Source: CAZLBC01 sp964557575 (lineage in GTDB: Bacteria; Planctomycetota; Phycisphaerae; SM23-33). From it: 49,439 bases of DNA. The notes below the pieces were generated by a model. The model was not told where the DNA came from. It made no database searches and saw only the letters and a list, made by a program, of their open reading frames with translations. Every line of letters starts with the position of its first letter. Position 1 is the stretch's first letter. Position numbers and translations under genes: made by a program. This document shows positions 42,087 to 49,439 of this stretch, piece after piece. Location of the stretch: the NCBI GenBank assembly GCA_964557575.1, contig CAZLBC010000030.1:1-49439 (forward strand), read 5' to 3'.

Positions 42087-45000
42087 ATGAGAAACCGGAA
42101 GAGAACCATAACCCGGAAGATCATCCGCGCGGCCCGGCTCGTCCTGCCCTGGCTGCTGACCGCGGTCATCCTCATTCCCGTCGCCGGAATCCTGGCCTTC
42201 TCCGGCCTGCGCCGGGACGCGTGGGAACACCTGACCGACCCCCGCCGCTTCACGGTCTCGCGCGGCGGCGACGTGGAAGTGATGGCCTGGGAGATGCCCC
42301 GGCCGCTCCCGGCCGACATTAACGGCCCCGAAGACCGCATCGCCGCCGTCGCAATCTCGGAGGACGGCCGGGAACTCGTCTTCGCCCGGGACACCGGCCG
42401 CGGGTCGGACCTCTACGTCTCTTGGCGGTCCCTGGAGGGCTGGTCGGCCCCCGCACCGCTGAACCTCGTCAACACGGCGTACGACGAGACCGACCCCCAC
42501 ATCACCGCCGACGGCCGATTCCTCCTCTTCGCCTCCGACCGGCCGGACGGTTCCGGCGGCTACGACATCTGGGTCTCCCGGCGCGGCGACGACAGTTGGA
42601 CGGCGGCCGGCAACCTCGGCCCCCGGGTCAACAGCGAGTTCCACGAACAGTCCCCGGCCCTGTTTCCCGGCGAAAACACCCTCTACTTCGCCTCGGACCG
42701 ACCCGTCGGGAGCGTCACCACGGGCCAGCGGCGCCGGTACTGGGAGGACCTGGTGGAGGGAAAGATCGGGCGGGACTACAACTTCTTCCTCGTCGAGGAC
42801 GTCATTCTCACCGGCCGGCGGAACCCGCTCCGCGATCCGGCGTACCGCAAGGACATCATCACCCACCTCGGCGGCTCGCCGGACACCGAGCGGGCCGTCC
42901 GCGCCGCGCTGACGCGGCTCGCCGCCTGGCAGAAACCCGACGGGCACTGGGACATCGCCGCCCACGGCGGCGCACGCGGACACGACACGGCCGCCACGGC
43001 CCTCTCCGTCCTCGCCTGCTACGGCTGGGGCGCCCGCCACGACCGGGAAGGGGCGTTCTGCAACACCGCCCGTAAGGGCCTGGACTGGCTGCTGAAGCAG
43101 TGCCGGCGCCGAAAGGGCAATTTCGCCCGTCGTATCAACCAGGGCATGTACGACCAGGCCCTCGCCGTCATCGCCCTCGCCGAGGCCTACGCCATCACCG
43201 GCGACGAGCGGATCCGCGACCCCCTCGCGGACGCGGTGGCGGTGATCGTGCGGTCCCAGCATCCCCGCGAGGGCGGGTGGCGGTACGAACCCCGGCCCGT
43301 CCGCGGCGACATGTCCGTGACCGGCTGGCAGATCATGGCCCTCCACAGCGCGTCGGTGGCCGGCATCGACGTCCCCGACCGGGTCTTCCGGCTCGCCGGA
43401 CGGTGGCTCGACCGCGTCTCGACCGGCGACGACGGCGGGCTCTACGGCTACCAGGGACCGGGAAAGACCCCGGCCATGACCGCGGAGGCCATGTTCTCCC
43501 GCCAGGTGCTCGGGGCCGACCCCGGCCAGCCGCGGCAGCGGGAATCGGCGCGGTTCCTGACTACCGACCGCAACCTCCCCGACACGCGGGCCGCGACGAA
43601 CTTCTACTACTGGTACTACGGATTCCTCGCCCTCTACCAGCACCAGGGCTCCCGCTGGGAGAAGTGGAACGAGGCCGCCAGCCGCGTCCTGGTAGAACGC
43701 CAGTACGGCGACGGCACCTGGAAACCTCGCCGGTGGAAAGAGTGCGGCGAGGTGGTCGCCACCGCCCTCGGGGCCCTCTGCCTGGAAGTCTACTACCGCT
43801 ACCTGCCCATGTACGACATCGGCTCCGGCAAAAAGATGGCGATGGCCCGCGTGGTCGACCGGAACCTCGAAATCGTCGAGCGGCCGAAGCCGGTCCGGAC
43901 CGCCCCGCCCGTCTACCTGTCGATCCCCCTGAACGCGCGGCCCGTCGACGCCGTTAATTCGCCGGGCCGCGAGCGCGGCATCACCTTCTCGTCCGACGCC
44001 CGCGCCGCCTTCTTCGGCTCCGACCGACTCGGCGGCGAGGGAGACCGGGACATCCACCGCAGCCCCGTCATCAGCGGCATCCTGCAGGTCCCCGACTCCG
44101 TTATCACCACCCTGAACACTCCCGCCGGCGATTTCTCCCCCGCGCTCTGCCGCGAGGGATTCGAGATGTTCTTCTGCTCCGACCGCGACGGGCGGCCGAT
44201 GGTCTACCACACCCGCCTGGCCCCCCTCTCCGGCATGCAGCGTGCCCTGACGACGATCGGCCGGATATTCTGGTGGCTTCTCGCCCTTCTCGCCGGACTG
44301 ATCACACTCGTCGCGATGCTCCTCTGGTGGTACCGGGCCCGGGACCGCAAGCAGGTCGGGCTGCTGATGCGGTGCCTGGCGGGATCCCTCGCCGCCCACG
44401 CCGTGATCCTGGTGCTCCTGAGCCTGTGGATGATCGGCGCGACCATCCGCGAGCCGGAAAAGAAACAGGTCGACATCATGCTCGACACCGAGGCGCTCGC
44501 CAGCGAGAAACTCTCCACCCACATCCGTGAACAGGTCGCCGAGATCGACAGCGCGCCGGAGATGGAGCAGTTGGAAGCCGTCGGGTCGCCGAAGGTCACC
44601 ACCGACGCGGAGTTCCACGAGTCGACCGCCGCGGCCGCCGCCGCGCCGGACATCCGGAAGATCGAGCTGGCCCCCGACACCACGCGGAGGAAGTCCGACC
44701 GCCCGGAGCGGCCCACGGCCGAACCGCCGGTCAGCCGGCTGGAAAAGCTCTCCTTCAACCTCGTCATGCAGATGGAGCGGCGGCCCGAACCGGTGAAGCC
44801 CGCGGCCCCGCAGCCCGAAGACGAGCCGGCACCCGAGATCGAACCGCCGCGAATCGAGCCGCAAGAAACGGTCGCCGCCGCCCCGCCGCGGAAACCCGCC
44901 TTCGCGGCCAGGCCGGACGCCGCGGCGCCCGAGAAATCCACGCTGCGGACGAAATCCGCGATCTGGGAGCGGCGGACCGAGAAGCCGGAGGTGTCCCCCG

Positions 45001-46667
45001 CCCGGCTCGCCTCGCTCGACAGCCTGAAGCTGGCGTTCGACACGCCCGCCGCGGCGGCCGACCGGTCCCCGGGACCGGCGCCGTCACGGGCCCCCGCCGT
45101 CGAAACCGACGCCCGCATCGCCGCGGCCGCCCCGCCGTCGGTGCGGATCACCGGCCGGCCCGCAGGCCCGTCGCGCGGCGCGGCAGCCGCCGACACCGCC
45201 GACACCGCGGAAGACACTGCCGGCATGAAGATCGCCGCCCGCGGCCCCGCCCGCCGGCCCTCCGAGGATCTCCCGGCGCGGCCCGCCCCCGAGAATCCCG
45301 CCGCCTTCACGGGGATCCGCGTCGACACCGGCGCCCTCGACCTGCCCCGGCCCGTTCGCGGGAAAAAAAACATCAGCGGCGGCGCGCCGGGCATCGTCAG
45401 CCGGCCCGACCTGAAACCCGTCGGCACGGACATCAGCCCGGGCGACGCCCCGGTCGCCGCTTCGGCCGCGCCGGCCGCCGAAACCGGTGCCGATACCACC
45501 GACGGCGGCGGCCCTCCCGCGCCCGTTACTCCCGCGTCGGCGGCGGGGCGGGGCCGGCGGCGCATCGCGTCGGCCGCACCGCCCCCCGCCCGCCTGCCCG
45601 GTACCGGCATGTACCTGCGGTTCGACATGGAGGGCCCCTCCGCCTACGATCACCGCGGCGAAGGCGACCGCGCGGGCGCCCTGGCCCGGTTCGGCGGCGG
45701 CAAGGAAACCGAGGGGTCGATCGCCCGGGGCCTGAACTGGCTGAGTAACCACCAGGAACTCGACGGACGGTGGTCAAGCGGCAACAACGGCGGCGACGAC
45801 GGCCACGACATCGCCGTCACCGGCCTCGCCCTCCTCTGCTACTTCGGCTGGGACGTCACCCACCGGAAAGACGGCCCCTACCGCGAGAACGTGCAGCGGG
45901 CCGTGGAGTGGCTGGCCGCCGCGGCCGCGGACGGCAACCTGACGGGCACGGCCCGCCGGGGCATGTACGACCAGGGGATCGCGACCATCGCCCTCGCCGA
46001 GTGCTACGCCCTGACCGGCGACCCGGACCTCGTCGAACCGCTGAAGAAGGCGGTCCGGGTCATCCTCGACGCCCAGCACCGCCGGCTCGGCGGCTGGCGG
46101 TACCAGCGGGATTCCGACGACTGCGACATGTCGGTCGCCGGCTGGGAGATCATGGCCCTGACCAGCGCGCGGATGGCCGGCATCCGCGTCCCCGAGCAGA
46201 CCACCACGCTCTCGCGGCGGTGGCTCGAGCGTGTCTCGCTCGGCGACCGGGGCGGGAAGTTCCGGTACCAGGCCAACCTGCTGTACCGGGCATCCCGCAC
46301 GATGACCGCGGAGGGGATGTTCTGCCGGCAGCTCACCGGCACCCCCGCCGGCGACCCCCGCATGGACGAGTCCGCCCGGTTCATCCTCGCGGAGATGCCG
46401 CGGCCGTCGGCTGTCAACTACTACTACTGGTACTACGGCACCCTGGCACTGTTCCAGCACGGCGGGGAGGCGTGGGAGAAGTGGAACCGGCAGATGAAAA
46501 AGACCCTCCTGGAGATCCAGGAGACCGCGGGGAAGAACGCCGGGTCGTGGCCGACCGACAGCGCGTACGGCCCCAACGGCGGGCGGGTGATGACCACCAC
46601 CCTCAGCATCCTCTCCCTCGAGGTCTACTACCGCTACCTGCCCATGTACTCCCGCAAGAAACAATAA
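42087..46667 (+). CDS. TonB-like energised protein with two prenyltransferase-type barrels and propeller segments
   Basis: The protein has 1526 residues from ATG 42087. Order: membrane helix (16-38); PD40/TolB-like propeller repeats (70-245: SEDGRELVFARDTGRGSD, ADGRFLLFASDRPDGSG); a prenyltransferase/squalene-cyclase-like alpha barrel (about 267-576); more propeller repeats (607-713, FFGSDRLGGEGDRDIH); two membrane helices (725-748, 759-787, the second SLAAHAVILVLLSLWMIG being TonB-like); a helical and then Pro/Ala-rich disordered linker (about 860-1190); and a second barrel (1207-1521). The two barrels share DMSVTGWQIMAL / DMSVAGWEIMAL and FYYWYYG / YYYWYYG and are clear internal duplicates. 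It sits where TonB or TolA would lie in an ExbB/D operon. The role is unknown; energy coupling is inferred. Confidence 0.85.
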   Translation: MRNRKRTITRKIIRAARLVLPWLLTAVILIPVAGILAFSGLRRDAWEHLTDPRRFTVSRGGDVEVMAWEMPRPLPADINGPEDRIAAVAISEDGRELVFARDTGRGSDLYVSWRSLEGWSAPAPLNLVNTAYDETDPHITADGRFLLFASDRPDGSGGYDIWVSRRGDDSWTAAGNLGPRVNSEFHEQSPALFPGENTLYFASDRPVGSVTTGQRRRYWEDLVEGKIGRDYNFFLVEDVILTGRRNPLRDPAYRKDIITHLGGSPDTERAVRAALTRLAAWQKPDGHWDIAAHGGARGHDTAATALSVLACYGWGARHDREGAFCNTARKGLDWLLKQCRRRKGNFARRINQGMYDQALAVIALAEAYAITGDERIRDPLADAVAVIVRSQHPREGGWRYEPRPVRGDMSVTGWQIMALHSASVAGIDVPDRVFRLAGRWLDRVSTGDDGGLYGYQGPGKTPAMTAEAMFSRQVLGADPGQPRQRESARFLTTDRNLPDTRAATNFYYWYYGFLALYQHQGSRWEKWNEAASRVLVERQYGDGTWKPRRWKECGEVVATALGALCLEVYYRYLPMYDIGSGKKMAMARVVDRNLEIVERPKPVRTAPPVYLSIPLNARPVDAVNSPGRERGITFSSDARAAFFGSDRLGGEGDRDIHRSPVISGILQVPDSVITTLNTPAGDFSPALCREGFEMFFCSDRDGRPMVYHTRLAPLSGMQRALTTIGRIFWWLLALLAGLITLVAMLLWWYRARDRKQVGLLMRCLAGSLAAHAVILVLLSLWMIGATIREPEKKQVDIMLDTEALASEKLSTHIREQVAEIDSAPEMEQLEAVGSPKVTTDAEFHESTAAAAAAPDIRKIELAPDTTRRKSDRPERPTAEPPVSRLEKLSFNLVMQMERRPEPVKPAAPQPEDEPAPEIEPPRIEPQETVAAAPPRKPAFAARPDAAAPEKSTLRTKSAIWERRTEKPEVSPARLASLDSLKLAFDTPAAAADRSPGPAPSRAPAVETDARIAAAAPPSVRITGRPAGPSRGAAAADTADTAEDTAGMKIAARGPARRPSEDLPARPAPENPAAFTGIRVDTGALDLPRPVRGKKNISGGAPGIVSRPDLKPVGTDISPGDAPVAASAAPAAETGADTTDGGGPPAPVTPASAAGRGRRRIASAAPPPARLPGTGMYLRFDMEGPSAYDHRGEGDRAGALARFGGGKETEGSIARGLNWLSNHQELDGRWSSGNNGGDDGHDIAVTGLALLCYFGWDVTHRKDGPYRENVQRAVEWLAAAAADGNLTGTARRGMYDQGIATIALAECYALTGDPDLVEPLKKAVRVILDAQHRRLGGWRYQRDSDDCDMSVAGWEIMALTSARMAGIRVPEQTTTLSRRWLERVSLGDRGGKFRYQANLLYRASRTMTAEGMFCRQLTGTPAGDPRMDESARFILAEMPRPSAVNYYYWYYGTLALFQHGGEAWEKWNRQMKKTLLEIQETAGKNAGSWPTDSAYGPNGGRVMTTTLSILSLEVYYRYLPMYSRKKQ

Positions 46668-47144
46668 TTCCGGGGACACCATACTTAACTATGTCAGCGG
46701 GATCAGGATCGGACACTGTATTTCTATGAGCGTCTGAAAATATCCGGAAAGTAAAGCTCTGTTTTTACCACTGAAAATACCACATCAATCATGATTTACG
46801 TATACACCACTTTATTCTCCACACACTCACGAAAGACACCTGCCACCGGCGGGCTCGGAACACTACAATAAGACATGGTGACCTGCGACCTCGAATAGGC
46901 CTTAAACCAGCGAATAAAGGCGAGCGAAGCGCCCGCGAATTGTTGTATGATAAGGAACACGAAGAAAATAGACCCGTGTAGGGTCATTTTCTTGCGTGTG
47001 ACGCAAAGGCATTTCGAGTGAAATCATTTCACTCGAAATGCCGGTCATACAGCAATTCTGCAAGCTGCAGCCGTTTTTATTCGCTGGTTTAAGGATTAGG
47101 TATGGTGTCCCCAATGGCGTCCTGCTCATGGATGTCCCCGGAAT
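46668..47144. mobile_element. Structured, non-coding repeat element between the operon and a Gfo/Idh gene
   Basis: The ends are inverted (ATTCCGGGGACA at 46667-46678 and TGTCCCCGGAAT at 47133-47144), with inner REP cores (caccatactta near 46677 and taggtatggtgtc near 47096). Within it a 19-base perfect inverted repeat (46900-46918 and 47076-47094) encloses a near-palindromic GAATTGTTGTATGA/TCATACAGCAATTC pair, a long imperfect hairpin (arms ACACGAAGAAAATAGACCC and GGGTCATTTTCTTGCGTGT) and a 14-base perfect hairpin with a 3-base loop (47011-47041). It is AT-rich relative to the genome and has no supported gene. It resembles a MITE/REPIN-type composite; the mobilising enzyme is not in view. 46690-46899 shows nothing else recognisable. 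Confidence 0.65.
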
Positions 47145-47158
47145 GAGGAGGTGAACAT

Positions 47159-48376
47159 ATGAACACGCAGCGCGCGACGACGACACGGCGGGGGTTCATG
47201 GCGGCCGCGGGCATCGCGGCGGCGGCCGGCCTGCAGGGTGCGGCCCGGGCCGGCGAAAAGCCGATACAGGGCTTCGACGAGACCGACGCGGGCACGCTCC
47301 GGGCCAAAGAGTGGAAACCGGTCGCCGACCGGAAGGTCCGCGTCGGCATCGCCGGGTACGGTGTCTGCCGGTTCGGTGCCGCGTTCGGCTTCCAGGACCA
47401 CCCCAACGTCGAGGTCGCCGCGGTCACCGACCTGTTCCCCGACCGCTGCGCCGGCCTCGCGAAGGCCTGCCGCTGTAAGAAGACCTACCCCTCCCTCGAG
47501 AAGATGGTCCTCGACGACTCCCTCGAGGCGATCTTCCTGGCCACCGACGCCCCGAGCCACGCCCGCCACGCCATCCTCTGCATGGACCACGGCAAGCACC
47601 CCGCCTCCGCGGTCCCGGCGGTCTTCGGCTCCCTGGAGGACGCCGAAAAGCTCTACGAGAAGGTCCGCAAGACGGGCCTGAAGTACATGCTGCTGGAGAC
47701 CTCCGCCTACCGGCCCGACTGCTACGCCATGCGGCAGGCGTACCGGGCGGGCCTCTTCGGCCGGCTGATCTACTCGGAGGGTCAGTACTACCACTGGCAC
47801 AGCAAGCCCCTCGGCAGCTACAAGAATTGGCGCCGCGGGCTGCCGCCGATGTGGTACCCCACCCACTCCACCGCCTACTACGTCGCCGTCACCGGCATGC
47901 CGTTTACCGAGGTCTCCTGCCGCGGCTTCCGGGGCGACCGCCCGGTCTACCGGCCCGGCGCGAACGCCTGGGAGAACCCCTTCGACAGCGAGATGGCCCT
48001 CTTCGCCACGCCCGAGGGCGGGGCCGCGCGGATAAGCGTCTGCTGGGGAACCCGCGGCTCGCACGGCGAGTACGGCCACGTCCGCGGCGAGCGGGGCATG
48101 ATGGAAGGTACGCGGTTCTCGCCGGCGGCCGACCTGAAGAAGCGCCCGGTGGAGCTGGCCAAGCCGAAGCTCCCGCCGGGAATGCCGGCCGGCGGCCACG
48201 GCGGGTCGCACGGCTACCTGACCGACGAGTTCATCACCGCCATCCTGCAGGACCGCGCACCGCTGGTCGACGTGGCGATGGGGCTGAATCTGACCGTCGC
48301 GGGCGTCGCCGCCCACCGATCCGCCCTCAAAGACGGCGAACTGGTGAAGGTCCCGCGGTACGAGCGGGTGACGTGA
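47159..48376 (+). CDS. Tat-exported Gfo/Idh/MocA-family oxidoreductase
   Basis: The protein has 405 residues. The N-terminus holds a twin-arginine signal (TTRRGFMAAAGIAAAAG), then a Rossmann domain (RKVRVGIAGYGVCRFG, EVAAVTDLFPDR) and the cofactor/substrate domain with MLLETSAYRPDCYAMRQ in place of the usual EKP region, plus GGHGGSHGYLTDEFI with conserved histidines. Such exported members act on sugars, including oxidation to 3-keto forms cleaved by DUF1080 hydrolases like the one at 4015. A perfect AGGAGGTG (47146-47153) precedes the ATG. The structured element ends two bases before it, so the native upstream promoter may be displaced. Confidence 0.9.
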   Translation: MNTQRATTTRRGFMAAAGIAAAAGLQGAARAGEKPIQGFDETDAGTLRAKEWKPVADRKVRVGIAGYGVCRFGAAFGFQDHPNVEVAAVTDLFPDRCAGLAKACRCKKTYPSLEKMVLDDSLEAIFLATDAPSHARHAILCMDHGKHPASAVPAVFGSLEDAEKLYEKVRKTGLKYMLLETSAYRPDCYAMRQAYRAGLFGRLIYSEGQYYHWHSKPLGSYKNWRRGLPPMWYPTHSTAYYVAVTGMPFTEVSCRGFRGDRPVYRPGANAWENPFDSEMALFATPEGGAARISVCWGTRGSHGEYGHVRGERGMMEGTRFSPAADLKKRPVELAKPKLPPGMPAGGHGGSHGYLTDEFITAILQDRAPLVDVAMGLNLTVAGVAAHRSALKDGELVKVPRYERVT

Positions 48377-48419
48377 AGAATAAAACCTTCCCCCTGTTGA
48401 CGGCCGGTCCCGCTGCCCC

Positions 48420-48776
48420 CTACCCGTCCTCCTCCGCCGTCTTCCGGAACGACGCGACCGCCTCGGCGCGGGTGTCGTAGATATCCATAAGCTGCTCGAG
48501 ATGCACCAGGCGGACGGCGTCCCTGATATCGTCGCCGATACCGAAGACGCACACCCGGCCGCCCCGTTCCCGGAGCCGGCTAATGATATAGGCGAAACTG
48601 CTGAGCCCCGAGCTGTCGATGAACTCCAGCCGCCCCAGGTCGACGGCTATATGCGCGTTGTTGTCGAGAATCGGGTCTATCCGGGCGAGGAACGCGTCGA
48701 CATTGCCCTGGTCGAGCTGGTCCTCGCGTATTGAAATGACCGCCACACCGTCCGTCTTTTCGAACTCTATATCCAT
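48420..48776 (-). CDS. STAS-domain anti-sigma factor antagonist
   Basis: The protein has 118 residues from ATG 48776, with AGAGGA upstream. It is a single STAS domain: GVAVISIREDQLDQGNVDAF, HIAVDLGRLEFIDSSGLSSF with the phosphorylatable Ser in DSSGL, and LRERGGRVCVFGIGDDIRDA. Such proteins (SpoIIAA/RsbV type) bind anti-sigma kinases in unphosphorylated form and release a sigma factor. No partner kinase is adjacent. It converges on the oxidoreductase gene and diverges from the gene at 48937. Confidence 0.93.
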   Translation of the reverse strand: MDIEFEKTDGVAVISIREDQLDQGNVDAFLARIDPILDNNAHIAVDLGRLEFIDSSGLSSFAYIISRLRERGGRVCVFGIGDDIRDAVRLVHLEQLMDIYDTRAEAVASFRKTAEEDG

Positions 48777-48831
48777 AATGCATTCCTCTGTACACGAATG
48801 GTTTCGAGCGCCGTCGGCGCCCGCGGCGGGA

Positions 48832-48860
48832 ATTGTACTGTACACCGCCGTTTGACACAA
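48832..48860 (-). promoter_or_regulatory. Promoter of the STAS gene
   Basis: On the minus strand TTGTGT (48860-48855) and TACAAT (48837-48832) are 17 bases apart, giving a start near 48825, about 50 bases before the ATG. Confidence 0.5.
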
Positions 48861-48936
48861 AACGGAATATCTTTTTTTCGCCCCCCCGCCGTTTCTGCTA
48901 CAATCCCCCCGCCGGCACGCACCGGCGGAAAACGCC

Positions 48937-49389
48937 ATGAATATAGAATCACTTGCCGTTCACGTAACCGATGCCGACCTCGACGACCTCATCGAACGGT
49001 ACGCGCTCACGGACGAGCGGCTTCACGAACTGGCGGCCCGCATAGAGACCGGCGGAATCGCCTTGACGGGCACGGCCCGGATCGCGACGAAAACCGTCTC
49101 TTTTGAAGCCACACTGCAACTGGCAATCGACGGGACGGCCGTGACCGCCACGCTGTCCCGGCTTAAGGCGATCGGCGGGCTCGCCGGCATGTTCAAGGGA
49201 ACAATCGTGAAGATGCTCGCCCGCGACCTCGCCGACATACCGGGTCTCACCCGCATCAAGAACGGAGTGCGATTCGACATCGCGCCCTTCATGGCGTCCC
49301 ACGGCATGGCCGCGGACATACGACGGCTGGCACTGACGACCGAACCCGGGAGCCTGCAGTTGGACCTCGCCGCGAGCGCATCACTGTAG
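48937..49389 (+). CDS. Unknown protein, possibly a LmeA/DUF2993-like lipid-binding fold
   Basis: The protein has 150 residues with no signal peptide. The N-terminus (VTDADLDDLIERYALTDERL) is followed by alternating short strands with a periodic amphipathic pattern (GIALTGTARIATKTVSFEAT, VTATLSRLKAIGGLAGMF) and a segment of charged helix; a conserved-looking ending FDIAPFMASHG then LRRLALTTEP-like strands. The strand pattern recalls DUF2993/LmeA phospholipid-binding folds but lacks an anchor, so the call is tentative. It is divergent from the STAS gene and the last gene in the window. Confidence 0.6.
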   Translation: MNIESLAVHVTDADLDDLIERYALTDERLHELAARIETGGIALTGTARIATKTVSFEATLQLAIDGTAVTATLSRLKAIGGLAGMFKGTIVKMLARDLADIPGLTRIKNGVRFDIAPFMASHGMAADIRRLALTTEPGSLQLDLAASASL

Positions 49390-49439
49390 AGCTGGTTTCA
49401 TAACTTGCTTTGGTAGCGAAAGCGAGGTATTTTGTCGAT

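Noticed and set aside
42018..44864. Long open frame on the minus strand opposite the TonB-like gene
   Set aside because: Low-complexity Val/Gly/Asp/Arg-rich translation without motifs; typical antisense shadow.
48852..48873. Plus-strand TTGACA as promoter for the gene at 48937
   Set aside because: No -10 at acceptable spacing; the nearest TATCTT is only 10 bases away.

Overview
The window is a GC-rich bacterial chromosomal segment of about 49.4 kb, densely coding on both strands. Its gene content points to the Planctomycetota or a close PVC-type relative. The indicators are two large secreted cytochromes with a hydrazine-synthase-alpha-like domain, a DUF1080 sugar hydrolase, Tat-exported Gfo/Idh/MocA enzymes, a formylglycine-enzyme-like domain fused to a cytochrome, an LL-diaminopimelate aminotransferase and an ExbB/ExbD operon carrying prenyltransferase-like barrels. 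No rRNA, tRNA, CRISPR array or transposase gene was seen. The lineage is an inference from family content only.

Layout: 1-8776 holds a small DUF4405 membrane protein, a leftward triheme HzsA-like protein, and divergently a DUF1080 plus three-domain fusion operon. 8777-8914 is an inverted repeat between convergent genes. 8847-14186 is a leftward TetR-HlyD-RND efflux operon whose promoter overlaps a perfect palindrome. 14360-16251 is a Gfo/Idh/MocA plus sugar isomerase pair. 16527-20330 has a small membrane protein, an endonuclease III relative, and a GH10-fold / ComEA-like / CPBP protease operon. 20331-21238 is a repeat-rich gap without genes. 21239-27158 is a tightly packed leftward biosynthetic operon: dapL, unknown gene, folK, deoxynucleoside kinase, panC, panD, membrane protein, purC. 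27475-30621 is an AraC/XylR-type regulator divergent from a GH97 glycosidase. 30653-30790 is a candidate small RNA made of C-rich-loop hairpins with its own promoter. 30849-31522 is a VapBC-type module. 31669-36896 holds a lipoprotein, an inactive-transglutaminase/7TM plus ATP-grasp pair facing a retropepsin-like lipoprotein, and an unknown secreted protein. 36941-46667 is a four-gene energised-envelope operon: giant TPR protein, ExbB-TPR fusion, ExbD, and a 1526-residue TonB-like protein with two prenyltransferase-type barrels and beta-propeller segments. 46668-47144 is a structured repeat element. 47159-49389 holds a Tat-exported oxidoreductase, a STAS protein and an unknown protein.

The two strongest candidates for undescribed biology are the envelope operon (36941-46667) and the C-rich hairpin RNA (30687-30790). 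A third theme is a family of short repeats (core ccggggacaccatactta) that sit exactly against stop codons and have altered at least one protein C-terminus. All functional calls come from reading motifs and sequence by eye; no database search was run.
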